The notes: generated by a model from the letters alone, not told the origin. A DNA stretch of 64,000 bases from Megamerina dolium (GCA_963854835.1 OY978529.1:43768055-43832054); one strand, 5' to 3'; counted from the stretch's first letter, positions 11,807-23,126 are shown. Made by a program: numbers and translations.

Positions 11807-12633
11807 ATTTATATTTTTTATAAATTTCTCTATGGCGGCAGAAGATGATAAAACGAATATAGTTTAGCTAAGATTATCACAGAGTTATCAACTTACCCTC
11901 GTATGCTATAATAAAATAAATTGAAAGTTTATAAATATAGTAAATACTTATACAATACTTGCCTCTTATACTTCCAAGATATTTATCAGAATTAAAAAGT
12001 AAATTTCACGTACTTTAATTTATGTAGATATTTATTGAATTCTTTATTTTTTATTATTATACAATTATACATACATATGGACTGCTCCAGCAAGAGGTCA
12101 AACAAAACCGAAAATTTACAATACGAAGCTCAATGTTATTTGATCTGTAATATGCAGAATGCTCAGCTCGTTATTTGCCTTTTTGTGTGGGTTTTTTTTT
12201 TTTGTATCATTTTTACCAATTACACATTTCTAACGCAAAAAAAAAAACATGATAAAATATGAAATATGAATAGTTGGTATATGGATCAAATGTACATATA
12301 TACATACTTGTATTGCATTCACTTCATTTCCAAATTTAAATATAATTAGAATTTGATACACAAATTCATAGAATCTTTAAAAAATCATAATCCATTAAGT
12401 ACTAATCTTGCTTAAGCTCACAATTCTCCGATTATTTGCTTTCATATTTTATATTTATTTAAGTCACCCGGTCAAGGTGAGCCTGCAACTGTCCATATGT
12501 ATAGTGAGATACTTAAATTTATGAGTATTTATTTACAAATAATTTACATTAAATATTTCTGTACAGCAATTGGGCAATCAGTACTTCCAGTTGAATTTTT
12601 CAATCCAATTATGTGAATACTAACAAAATTATT

Positions 12634-13223
<590 letters not shown>

Positions 13224-13479
13224 CATAAATAATACATAATCATTGTTTTCTGCTTCAAAATGTTCTGCTATTATACATTTTCTTATAAAGTCTCTGCTAT
13301 TTGCTTATTGGTCGCGGCTATTTACAAGCTAAGAGTAATCATTTGTAGTTATTATCAGTGTACAATTATAAATAATAATAATCATTATTATTAATTTTAT
13401 AAAAATAAATACTTTGGGGTAATTTCCTTATTATCATTATTGTTTCAAGTAATTACATATGTCTGCAATATTGTTGAGC

Positions 13480-15137
13480 TTACTTCTTTTCCGCTACACC
13501 AAGTTTGGCCAAATTGCTTAACGTAGTTGGATCACCTGGTTGCAATCTTAAGGCTTCTCTGTAACTGGCTGCTGCAATATTTGTGCGTCCTAGTAAATGC
13601 AATATAGCTCCGAGGTTAGTATGTGCATATGCATCCATTGGTCGCAGAGCAACTGCCTGTAAAAATATGGAATGTTATTTCTTTTTATACCTTTATATTG
13701 ATTCAAATTATGTTCGGAGTCAGCAGGATTAATAAAGACAAAAAAAAAACGTTTAAAAACGTTGAAGTATTTTAGACGACGTTTTTCTTATGTTTTGGGC
13801 TACATATTATCTTAAAGCTATGTGAAGTTTTAGTCTAAAGTTAGATCATCTTAATGTGGGAATAGTTTTCAGTTTTTTGTTTGGGAAATATGCCAATTGA
13901 TAAACTTACTTTTCGGTACCAAATTTCCGCCTCAATTTTGCGATCAATAATCCGTAATGCTGTCGCAGCTGCTACTACCATTGAGTAATCGTTCGGAGAA
14001 ATTTCTGCCGCTCGTAAGCGATAAGGTACCGCCTCTTTTATGCGCATTTGTGAAGTAAGAAATTCGGCTGTGTGCGTGAAACGAATATGTTTTCATGTTT
14101 GTAATGTAAATATATAATAATGTGAGTACCCTTACCATATTGGTGATGCACGCTTGCTTGTTCAGGTGCTAATTGTAGTGCTCGCTTAAACCATAACTCT
14201 GCTTCCAATGCTCTACTGCTCTGGAATACAATAAAAAACTTGCAACAATATCTTCGTAGTGCAAAATGTTTAAGAAATATTGTATTTAATAAATATGTGG
14301 CACTTATAGATCCCGAAGGCCCTCTTGGGCGAGCTTCTCTTCGAGTACTGTTCCGAACAGCAGAACACTTCTGACAAAATTGTTTCTGAGCTTTGTCACA
14401 GAGCTCATTCAAAAGCATTTTCATAGCAAATTGTTAGTGCCGGAAGAATTGTCAATTGTTTACTGACAGGTGGGTACCGTTCGAAAGAAAAATCTTTTCG
14501 ATATCAAAGTTGTGCTTCAGCCATTATTATTATTTAATAATAATAAGGTCTTACGTTCCTAGAATCTAATTTTGCTTAAAAACTGATGTATATGCGTAGA
14601 ACTTACATTTCGCGCTAGCGTGATGCCATATGATAAGTAGGAATCAACTTGTTCGGGATGCAGTTCCAATGCTGCTTTATGATACTTTTCGGCTTCATCC
14701 CATTGTTGCAGTATACTTAATACATCCCCGATACGATGAAAGAGTACACCTTTGTGATTATAGTTCGCCGGTAATGCATGTAGCGCCTCACGATATACTG
14801 CCAGAGCTCGCTGATATTTACCTTGATCTATGTACAGTGCTCCCAACTGTAAGTACGAAGAAAATTGGGCATTTTCGTGAGCCATGCGATCGCGCACACC
14901 GTTACCATCGATTCTTGTACCCTCTTGTAGTATGTACGCCGCTTCTTGGCTTTTGCCCATAGCAATTAGTGAGGTGCCCAAATTTAGGTAAGCAACTGCA
15001 ATAATGATATTTATTCATAAATTTAAATGTTAAGTATGTTTTTAAACTTACCCGCTAAATTTGGCCGAAACTGAATTGCTCTCTGAAAGTTTCCTACAGC
15101 TGCTTTAAAATTTCTTTGCTTTTGATATAAAATTCCC
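13480..15137 (-). CDS. TMTC2: TMTC2-like TPR protein, C-terminal five exons
   Basis: On the minus strand, exons 15137-15052, 14995-14607, 14220-14136, 14067-13910 and 13656-13480 splice with GT...AG ends and matching phases. They give 297 residues and a TAA stop. The product is a run of TPR repeats containing the blocks NLAVAYLNLGTSL, HENAQFSSYLQLG, YQRALAVYREALHALP, WDEAEKYHKAALELHPEQ, AEISPNDY, DAYAHTNLGAILHLLGR and YREALRLQPGDP. Order and spacing match the C-terminal half of human TMTC2. TMTC proteins are ER-membrane enzymes or adaptors for O-mannosylation of cadherins and related proteins, with an N-terminal multi-pass membrane region. That region should be encoded upstream (above 15137), but no candidate exon is visible in the remaining 49 kb. 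Either the gene has a very long TE-filled intron, or only the 3' part remains. The reading frame itself has no lesions, which favours a live gene. Confidence 0.88.
14284..14522 (-). mobile_element. SINE copy S3 in a TMTC2 intron, truncated
   Basis: It lies in the intron between the 14607-14995 and 14136-14220 exons, in the same orientation as the gene. It has the (ATTT)n-type tail (complement of AATAAATATGTGGCAC) and the GCCGGAAGAATTG body. It lacks the tRNA head beyond TGCTTCAGCCA and has an internal deletion of about 65 bp. It does not touch the splice sites. Confidence 0.8.
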
Positions 15138-15439
15138 CTAAAATATAAAGAACATATACATATGTATACAAAGGTAACACGGATTTGTAAAACGAAGTGG
15201 CCAATCTTGGAGAACTTGAGGAATGTATACAAAATAAAAGCGTTGTTGCGATGTAAAAGCGAGTTGATTATGATTCCTAAAGTATTTCGGTTTTACGGGT
15301 ATCCTTTAGTAAGCCGAAGCCTTTCCTGTCGAATAATACTGGTTTCCCAATTTAATGCCACTATATTTTTCCCATTTCAGACACTATCTCGAGTTGGAAT
15401 CGCTCGGTTGAGTCTAACAAATTATAAGGTTAAAAGTAA

Positions 15440-16056
15440 TCAAATTTAGAATAATCCTTTCTGCCAATTTTTTTCAATAAATTTAGTCAATTAAATTTTT
15501 TGGACAAACTCCCATAGTTTGTTCTTTAAATCCTCCCACAAGTCACCGGAACTTATGTTCGGTGATTTATTTGCACAGGGGAGAACGTAAAATTTGTTGT
15601 CCTCAAAGCATTGCTTTACAAGATTAGTTGTATGCTGTGAATCATTATTCTACTGATAAACTCAACGCAAAGTCATGATTTCTTTGGCATATGGCAGTAT
15701 TACGTTTTCTAAAATATTCTTATACTCGACGGCTATCATTTTATTTGTCGTTTAGAAAATTGGACCAATCCCGCTTCACAGAAAGCATCCCCAAACCATA
15801 ATATTTTCGACTCTATGCTTAACAGTTTTTTTTCTGAAGCGGGCTTTAAATTGTTTTCCTATAAAATCCGTGACATTTCTTTCAAAGTAATTGCCGAACG
15901 AATTAATCACGTCCTGACCAGCTGATATAAGACTTGGCGAAATTTAACCTCATATTCAAATTTTTGTTTCGTATCAATAGAACTTTTCTTGCGATTCGTT
16001 CTAGAAGGTTAACGAATGAGGAAAACTTCTTTGGTTTGATGTGCTGCGTCGGTTTT
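15440..16056 (-). mobile_element. Tc1-like transposon relic
   Basis: Minus-strand fragments in order are NMRLNFAKSYISW, ENIMVWGCF, VEYKNILENVILPYAKEI, NNDSQHTTNLVKQCFEDNKF and LWEDLKNKLWEFVQK. These match the mid and C-terminal part of Tc1-family transposases: the MVWGC block, the second catalytic D in the NNDSQHT motif, and the W.DLK region. Many stops and shifts are present and no inverted terminal repeats were found, so it is dead. Confidence 0.75.
15911..16053. repeat. Direct repeat within Tc1 debris, copy 1
   Basis: About 143 bp starting GTCCTGACCAGCTGATATAA and ending GATGTGCTGCGTCGG recurs at 16457-16592 with roughly 90% identity. SINE copy S4 and about 90 bp of other sequence lie between the copies. 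It looks like a local duplication of the Tc1 5' transposase region. Confidence 0.8.
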
Positions 16057-16076
16057 GTCACTCCATACGTGTCATA

Positions 16077-16366
16077 TTAGGTTAGGTTAGGTTATTAAGT
16101 CTTCCCTCTCTCTGAGAGGACACACTTAGGCCAGAAAGGCCCATTGTGATACCACCGAGCTTCTTTGCCAATACTGTTGTGCATGTTAAATTTGGAAAGC
16201 ATTAGAAGGGACCTACTTATATTAGCCCATTCCGAACGGTAGAACCCTTGTGACATCACTTTAACTTAGGTTTGTTACAGAGCTCTTTTAAGAAGTATAT
16301 TTGGCAAATTGTTACTGCCGGAAAAATTGCCCATTTCACAGTTGGAAAGAAAAATCTTTTCGATAA
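16077..16366 (-). mobile_element. SINE copy S4, LINE-like tail, 5' truncated
   Basis: The minus strand has the SINE body but no tRNA head. It ends with a tail containing GTGGTATCACAA (16144-16155), GGCCTAAGTGTGTC and TAACCTAACCTAACCTAAT. That tail resembles 3' UTRs of R1/LOA-type LINEs elsewhere in this window (59162-59235 and 26335-26410). It separates the two copies of the Tc1 duplication. Confidence 0.8.
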
Positions 16367-16456
16367 TACATTATGTTATGTTATGTTAATTGCCAAATTA
16401 ATTAATCTTTGTCTTCTCACTCCATAATTTATTACTCCACTTCATTTCCCCCTCAA

Positions 16457-16592
16457 GTCCTGAAAAGTTGATATAAGACTTGGCGAAATTTAACCTCAAA
16501 TTCAGATTTTTCTTCGTATCAATAGAACTTTTCTTGCGAAAGTTAACGAATGGGGAAAACTTCTTTGTTTGATGTGCTGCGTCGGGTTAAAG
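16457..16592. repeat. Direct repeat within Tc1 debris, copy 2
   Basis: Second copy of the 15911-16053 segment, starting GTCCTGAAAAGTTGATATAA and ending GATGTGCTGCGTCGG. A deletion of the GATTCGTTCTAG segment is the main difference. Confidence 0.8.
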
Positions 16593-16629
16593 CCCAACCC
16601 GCAAAGCAGAAATTCACTGAAATTGTCTC

Positions 16630-16872
16630 GGATAAGGACTCTCGCTCTAAATAGAGAGTTGACATCAGCCATATTTAAGAAATTCTATGGACGGAACAGT
16701 GTGGATCGAATAGAGCATCCTGTGACATATACTACAGCTTTCATGTAAAGCAACGAGAATTGGGAAATGGATTTGTGATTTGTAAGCTGGTACGTTATCT
16801 TGCATCAGGGTTTCCCATAGATAATAGATTACTGGCTATAACTCGTATCACGAGCCATTATTATATTTCTAT
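16630..16872 (+). mobile_element. RTE-type LINE relic, endonuclease start
   Basis: The translation contains SCDIYYSFHVKQRELGNGFV followed by VRYLASGF. This is the early part of the apurinic-type endonuclease typical of insect RTE elements (the blocks often annotated as craniofacial development protein 2-like). Stops and shifts interrupt it. It belongs to the same family as the RTE copies further right, which lack this segment. Confidence 0.6.
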
Positions 16873-17349
16873 ATCAATGTAATTTGTTCTTATAGTCGAA
16901 GAGAAAAACTATGAACAATCCAAAAAATGTATCAGCTACAAAGACAATAAAATACCAACCGATAGACATACAGCCTTCTATCAAGTATGTCCCATTATTA
17001 TTAAGCAAAAATAGCTTCAAGCAATAAAAACCGTTCCAAAAGTCAACCACAGAACGATCAGCACATACATCCGAATCTAACATACGCATCCACACTCAGT
17101 AAGCCTATCAACGATAGCACAACAAATCAAAACAATATCAATCCTCAATCAACCTCAACGATGTTACCACACAAGCAATTAAACAAACATCACTGACTAA
17201 ACTTTAGGTAACCACCTCCGTTAGCACATCCACCCTTCCGCACAACATGTCTAAACAATATCCAAGGGCATCAATACCTAACAATTACACCTCCGCAATC
17301 CAGAGATTATCAGAGACTAAGCCTCAAGATATTTCCAAAAAATACATAT
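16873..17349. other. AC-rich unassigned sequence left of the gypsy element
   Basis: The plus strand is A/C-rich (repeated CAATCAACCTCAACG-like text), reminiscent of LINE ORF1 or UTR sequence, but no domain is readable. It may be the left half of an older element split by the gypsy insertion. Confidence 0.35.
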
Positions 17350-17551
17350 TGTTGTAAATAATAAACAAATCACTTAACAAAAACACTGGTGAAAAATATA
17401 CTTGTACAGAAAGATTAGAAATTAGATTCTCTTTGAAATATTTGAGATATTTTTATATTTGAATTTTAATAAGAAAAATAGAATGGATTTGTACATTTTT
17501 TTTATGCAATCTAGTCGATACGAACAGCCCAATAAAGACATTTTCGTAACA
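17350..17551 (+). repeat. 5' LTR of the gypsy element
   Basis: It begins TGTTGTAAATAAT and ends CGTAACA, giving the usual TG...CA ends, two bases before the primer binding site. An AATAAA at 17531-17536 would serve as poly(A) signal. Only its first ~134 bp are matched by the 3' LTR. Confidence 0.85.
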
Positions 17552-17553
17552 AT

Positions 17554-17571
17554 TGGTGACAGCGGTGGGAT
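17554..17571 (+). other. Primer binding site, tRNA-Leu-like
   Basis: TGGTGACAGCGGTGGGATT starts with TGG (complement of CCA). Its complement, AATCCCACCGCTGTCA-CCA, fits the 3' end of eukaryotic tRNA-Leu (the AATCCCACCGCTG acceptor/T arm). Assignment is from memory of tRNA-Leu sequences, not from a search. Confidence 0.6.
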
Positions 17572-17583
17572 TGCTTAAAAAAA

Positions 17584-18869
17584 ATGGTGAAGTTTAACCA
17601 GCTGAAAGTGGAGCAACTGAAACAACAGTTAGCATCATTGGATCTATCCTCATCCGGTATTAAGGCAGAACTGCAAGTGAGACTACGAGAGGCTATAGAA
17701 GCCAACGGTGTAAATGTTGATGAACATGAGTTCTATGAAGAAGATGTTGCAGGTGGTGTAATTGAAGAAGTGGAAAAAACGGACACATCTGGCCAAATGA
17801 TGGAGTTTATGAAATCGATGATGCAGCAGATGCAGGAGCAACTTGATAAACACTCTACTGAATCTAAGAAAGGAATGGCTACACTGTTGCAAGAGAAATT
17901 TGAAGAAAACTCTACCGTCATGCAGGAACAGCTTACCAAGGCCTCTTTAGATATTCAAAAGCAATTCTTAGAAAGAATGGATCAGACTGACCAGAAAGTA
18001 CAAGAGCTAAGCGAGAAACAAGTTGTAATAGACGAGAAGATTCGGCACCTGGAAAATCGCTTTAATTCAATGGAACTAAGTGGAACTACAACAACAATCG
18101 TTCGAGATTCTGGTGCCATCAAATTAAAATCAACAACGTTTGATGGATCGACGGCTTTTGATGTTTTCAAGTTGCAATTTGAAACAACCGCCTTAGCAAA
18201 TCAGTGGGGTGTTAACGAAAAAACTTCTGCATTAATTGTGGCATTAAAAGGTAATGCAGCGGAAGTTTTACAGCAGGTTACAGAGCACGAGCGCAACAGC
18301 TATCAAGCGTTGATGGATGGAAATACGACAGTAGCTATATGACCCAGTTGCACAGAGTAGAACTAAAAGCAAGGGTACAACGGATTGGCGAAACTCTTCA
18401 ACAATATGCCTCAGATATTGAACGGCTGTGCAACCTCTCGTATGCTGGCAAACCTAGTGATTTCATTGAGGTAATTAAAATTGACACATTCATCGAAGGC
18501 ATACGTGATCCCGAAACAAAACGACAAACAATCATGTCCCCGAGAGCGACTTTTGCAGAAACTGTTAGCAGTGCGCTGACATATGAAGCTGCTGGTTTGA
18601 TGTGTCGTCCAACACATAAGTTTCGGAAATTGGAGATTGAAACGGATGATCTGGTTTAAGTGGTACGCCAAGTAATCAAGTCCGAGCAAGCTGCAGTAGT
18701 TCGACGTGAAGGCACATTTAGTGGAAAGTGCTTTAATTGTGCTAAACCTGGACATATGGCACGAGATTGCCGTCGAAAACGTTCTCGATCAAGCTCTCCA
18801 GGGAAGAAGAAACTCGAAGACGGGGTGAACAGCATTAACGAGACTACGTATAAGCCATCGTTAAATTAA
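17584..18869 (+). pseudogene. gag: gypsy gag with N-terminal SAP-like domain and CCHC knuckle
   Basis: The first frame (17584-18324) starts with a SAP-like helix-extended-helix motif (residues about 5-40: LKVEQLKQQLA...GIKAELQVRLREAI). A long coiled-coil-like acidic region follows, then the retroviral-type capsid block FDVFKLQFETTA...ANQWG. A one-base shift near 18315 moves the frame to TQLHRVELKARVQRIGETLQ. An in-frame TAA at 18657-18659 precedes the zinc knuckle CFNCAKPGHMARDC and an SR-rich tail ending at 18869. The SAP domain is known from DNA/RNA-binding proteins and from some Gag proteins. Here it might aid nuclear or chromatin targeting, which is inference. Not functional as it stands. 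Confidence 0.85.
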
Positions 18870-21800
18870 AACGAGCCAGTTCCAAGGGGCGTGAGCTGGC
18901 TCCCACAACGGGTTGCCCCACCATTCTCATCTCTCAAATGGAACGCGTGCCTAACAGTCTGACCATCGATGGAAAAATTAACAATAAAGCATTTATTTTG
19001 ACTTTGGATACTGGCGCGTCTCACTCGATAATAAAAAGTGGCCTGGTGAAAGAGTTTGTGCCATTAGTTGGTATAAAACTTCGCACAGCAACAGGTGAAG
19101 ATGCACCGATTTTGGGAAAGGTCTCAAAGCAAATCACGATAGGTGACTGTGATTTACAACATGAATTCATTGTGGCAGATATTATCGATGACGTCATTAT
19201 TGGCATAGATTTTATGATCGCACATGGAGTTACATTAGACTTAAGGCGACGAATATTGCGATATATGGATGTCGAATGTCCGCTAAATGCTGGCTATGAG
19301 CGTAGTGGAAGTACAAGGCAGGTCCGGATATGCCAAAAACAGAAAATAACCGCAAATTCGGAGGCAATCATATGGGCTAAAATAGATACGGATGGAGTTA
19401 CAAGTAAGTTGTGGGTTGTGGAAGCTATCAAAAGTAACCAAGTCAATAACATAATACTTGGAAAAACACTAGTGTAGTCTAAAAATGATGGAAGTATACC
19501 TATTCGAATTTTAAATCCATCTGGTACACCAAAATTTGTAAGAAAAGGAACAATAATTGGTCAATGTCAAGAGGTTACAGCTGTGGTTAATTGTGGAGCG
19601 GATACGGCGACAGTAAAAGCTGGAAGCAATGCGGACAAAGAAATGGCAATGTCGCAGATGCAAGAATGGACTAAAGAGCTTACTGAACATCAGAAAAATA
19701 AGGCGTTACAAGCATTAAGGAAACATTGGTCCATTTTTGCACCTAAAGGTAAAAGTGGCGGAAGAACAGCTATAGTGAAACATGAAATTGATACCGGCGA
19801 TTCCAAACCTATCCGCCAAGCGCCACGAAGAGTTCCATTGGCTAGAAGGGATGAAGTAACAAAGCTCGTTGCCGATATGCGGAGGGAAGGTGTTATCGAA
19901 CCATCCGCCAGTCCCTGGAGTGCACCAGTAGTGCTTGTGAAGAAGAAAGACGGAAGTACTCGATTCTATGTGGACTACCGTAAGTTGAATGATGTCACGA
20001 AGAAAGATAGCTATTCATTGCCTAGAATCGACGATACTCTCGACACACTATTTGGTGCACAATGGTTCTCAATTCTCGATCTACAGAGCGGCTACTGGCA
20101 AGTAGAACTTAAAGAGAAAGACAAAGAAAAGACTGCATTTAGCGTTGGTGATGGACTATGGCAATTCACAGTGATGCCTTTCGGGCTTTGTAATGCACCT
20201 GCCACTTTCGAGCGTCTCATGGAACGTGTCTTGAAAGGACTGCACTGGAAAACGTGTTTGGTATATCTTGACGACATTATTGTGATGGGCAAAGACTTTG
20301 ACGACCACTTAGCGAAATTGAAGGAGGTTTTTGAACGAATAGAAGCCGCTGGACTGAAACTGAACTCAAGGAAGTGTTCACTTTTCAAACGTGAAGTTCG
20401 GTATCTCGGTCACAAGGTAACCACGAAAGGCGTTCACACAGACGACGAGAAAATAGCAGCGGTTAAAAAGTGGCCAAAACCAACAAACCTGCATGATCTA
20501 AGAAGTTTCCTGGGGCTGTGTACCTACTACAGACGGTTCGTGCCCGGCTTTGCAAACATAGCCAGTAGTTTACATGACCTAACTAGGAAGAACCAGGCAT
20601 TCAAATGGGGTGATACACAAGATAAGGCTTTCGAACAGCTCAAAGAACAACTCTGCTCCGCACCAGTATTAGCTTACCCAACACCTGGCAAAACATTTAT
20701 ATTGGATACGGATGCAAGCGGCTACGGAATCGGCGGAGTACTGTCTCAGATAATAGAAGGACAAGAAAAAGTGATAGCCTACTACAGCAAAACTTTGTCA
20801 AAACCAGAGCGAAACTACTGCGTAACGCGAAGGGAGCTACTTGCCATAATGGAATGCGTGAAACACTTTCATAAGTATCTATACGGACAACAATTCCATC
20901 TCAGGACTGACCATGCAGCGCTCCGGTGGCTACTACAATTCAAGGATCCGGAAGGTCAACTAGCGCGATGGATTGAGCGATTGCAAAGCTACGATTTTAC
21001 AATTGAGCACCGTAAAGGAGATCATCATGGCAATGCTGATGCCTTATCGCGTCGTCCCTGCAGCACTGAATGCAAACATTGTTCACGAGCCGAAAGCAAG
21101 GAACACATTGTAGACATCCGGCTTTTAAATGCCCTTCCGGAAGAGTCCTGGACCAGTGAACGAATACAAAAAGAGCAGCGGAACGACCCAGATCTTGCAA
21201 AAATCATGAAAAGTAAAGAGCATGGCATCCGACCAGACTGGCAAGAAATGGCTAGTGAAAGCCCGATATCTAAAGCATACTGGGCGCAATGGCAAAGCTT
21301 GCACCTTAGTGATGGTTGTCTGTACCGGACATGGGAAAGTGAAGATGGCAAAACCGCAAATAAACTTCTGGTGGTACCAAAGTCCAGAATCAAGGAGGTA
21401 ATTTCAGAATATCACAATGCATCCAGTGGAGGTCATTTAGGCATAGCTAAAACCACAGAAAAGGTCAAGAAGCGCTTCTACTGGGTTGGGTGCCAGGAAT
21501 CCGTGGCAGACTTTATAAGAAGATGTGACCAATGCTCATCAGCAAAAGGGCCACATAGAAGGACTCGAGGTAAGATGCAACAGTACAACACGGGTGCTCC
21601 GTTTGAACGAATTGCGTTGGACGTACAACACGGGTGCTCCGTTTGAACGAATTGCGGGACCGTTCCCCACGAGCAACTTGGGAAATAGGTATGTGTTGGT
21701 AGTAATGGACTACTTTAGCAAGTGGCCAGAAGTGTACCCTATTCCAAATCAAGAAGCGAACGTGGTCGCTGAAGTATTCGTGAACAATTGGATTACACGA

Positions 21801-22508
21801 TTTGGTGTCCCATTAGAGCTGCATTCTGACCAAGGGCGAAACTTCGAATCAACGGTGTTTAAAGAAGTTTGCGCAATTTTGGGCGTACATAAAACTCGTA
21901 CCACTCCATTACATCCACAGTCGGACGGTATGGTAGAACGATTCAACCGTACCTTGAATGAGTACCTGAGGAAAGTCGTTAACAGGGATCAAAAAGATTG
22001 GGACACTCACATCCCAATGTTTCTACTTGAATATCGGTCTGCACAGAATAATTCCACAGTAACAACACCAGCAAGAGCAGTTTTCGGTACAGATGTAAGA
22101 TTACCGGCTGATTTGAAATTTGGAGTAACTCCATCGTCTGACAAACCTATATGTGACTACGTTGAGAACAAACGAAATCAACTAGATGAAGTGCATCGTT
22201 TCATAAGAAGGCGAATTCAGATAACAAGTGACAAGATGAAGGCCAGATATGATTTACGAACAAATTCAAAAGGCTACCATAAAGGAGACCTGGTATGGCT
22301 TCATAATCCACAACGGAAAAAGGGCTTGTCTCCTAAATTACAAACGCATTGGGAAGGACCATATAAAGTGATAAACAGAATCAACGATGTTGTGTATCGG
22401 ATTCAACAATCAGGGCATCGTCGAGCAAAATTGAAAATAGTACATCTGGAACGGCTGGCTCCTTATCACGGCAATATGGGAACACTTGTTCGGGACGAAC
22501 AAGTTTAA
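18850..22508 (+). pseudogene. pol: gypsy pol: protease, RT, RNase H, integrase
   Basis: Pol lies in the frame -1 to the gag end and overlaps it. Protease has LTLDTGASHSII (about 18990). RT has the palm motif VYLDDIIVMG. RNase H shows LDTDASGYGIGGVLSQ and RTDHAALRWLL. Integrase has the HHCC finger (HNASSGGHLG...CDQCSSAKG), the core with MDYFSKWPEVYPIPN, SDQGRNFES and MVERFNRTLNEYL, and a GPY/F region (THWEGPYKV). Breaks: TAG at 19475-19477 after protease, and a 34-bp repeat (40-bp spacing) at 21583-21656 that shifts the integrase out of frame after the zinc finger. Everything else is open, so inactivation is recent. Confidence 0.93.
21583..21656 (+). repeat. 40-bp-period duplication inside integrase
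   Basis: A 34-bp segment (GTACAACACGGGTGCTCCGT... to ...GAATTGCG) occurs at 21583-21616 and again at 21623-21656, separated by TTGGAC. Forty extra bases shift the frame. The second copy begins at a GTA following TTGGAC and leaves at GCGGGACC, which looks like a reverse-transcriptase jump. Confidence 0.95.
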
Positions 22509-22520
22509 GTGGAGGGCAGT

Positions 22521-22654
22521 GTTGTAAATAATAAACAAATCACTTAACAAAAACACTTGTGAAAAATATACTTGTACAGAAAGATTAGAAATTAGATTCT
22601 CTTTGAAATATTTGAGATATTTTTATATTTGAATTTTAATAAGAAAAATAGAAT
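22521..22654 (+). repeat. 3' LTR of the gypsy element, truncated
   Basis: Matches the first ~134 bp of the 5' LTR (ACTTGTG instead of ACTGGTG, possibly one A-run difference). It stops after AAATAGAAT, losing about 67 bp including the CGTAACA end. A perfect hairpin follows immediately. Confidence 0.9.
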
Positions 22655-22655
22655 A

Positions 22656-22690
22656 GAATCGATCTCTGCATATAGTGCAGAGATCGATTC
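22656..22690. repeat. Perfect 15-bp hairpin at the truncated LTR end
   Basis: GAATCGATCTCTGCA at 22656-22670, loop TATAG, exact inverse at 22676-22690. It lies one base beyond the break in the 3' LTR. It probably formed by fold-back synthesis during end repair. Confidence 0.95.
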
Positions 22691-22734
22691 AAAGAAGAAA
22701 TTCGTCTTAATATCAGCATATATATGTACAATCC

Positions 22735-23095
22735 AACGTTCTTCGAAATATTAATAGATCGAGTCTATTCACAGACGAGCGCAGAGACTTGATTTCATCA
22801 CGCGATTGAACCTTATCATCTTGAACGACAATTCTCCAACCCACTTTAGCACACGAAACAGCCTTATACGTATAGACCTATCGTTCTGTTCACCATATAT
22901 TCAAATATGCTTAGGTTGAGCATTACAAAGTAATCTGTGTGGAAGCGACCACTTCTCCATAATCATTTCGTTATTCTCATCGCAGTCTTTAAGTCTCAAA
23001 ACAAATAAACCACGAATATCCTCAAACAAAATATAAACTAAGAGAACATAGAAAGCTCCAAAAATAAAAATAAAACCAAAACAAAACAAAAGTCA
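22735..23095 (+). mobile_element. I-type LINE relic: endonuclease end
   Basis: The translation reads DFITRLNLIILNDNSPTHFS, then IDLSFCSP, then after a shift a KPLLHNHFVI-like stretch. The N(D/N)..PTH motif followed by IDL..CSP is the C-terminal part of LINE endonucleases of the I/Jockey group. The RNase H of a similar element appears at 23925, with a SINE and a mariner between, and the RT missing. It may be one broken element. Confidence 0.65.
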
Positions 23096-23126
23096 TATTT
23101 AAAAGGGAAATAAAGGAATCTAAAAA

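Larger units (their letters stand above)
17350..22654 (+). mobile_element. Ty3/gypsy LTR retrotransposon, damaged
   Basis: Order: 5' LTR 17350-17551, primer binding site 17554-17571, gag, pol (PR-RT-RH-IN), a purine-rich GTGGAGGGCAG and a truncated 3' LTR from 22521. The shared LTR parts differ at only one or two positions, so insertion was recent. Lesions are: a frameshift in gag near 18315, a stop at 18657, a stop at 19475 between protease and RT, and a 40-bp out-of-frame duplication in the integrase region at 21583-21656. No env or chromodomain was seen; the C-terminus has the GPY/F motif. All coding lesions are in an otherwise well-preserved element. Confidence 0.95.

Noticed and set aside
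16081..16099. TTAGG telomere repeat
   Set aside because: Only about three units, forming the tail of SINE S4 and LINE 3' ends; not a telomeric array.
17584..18342. SAP-domain protein as a host gene
   Set aside because: It lies just after an LTR and primer site and ahead of a CCHC knuckle and pol, so it is Gag.
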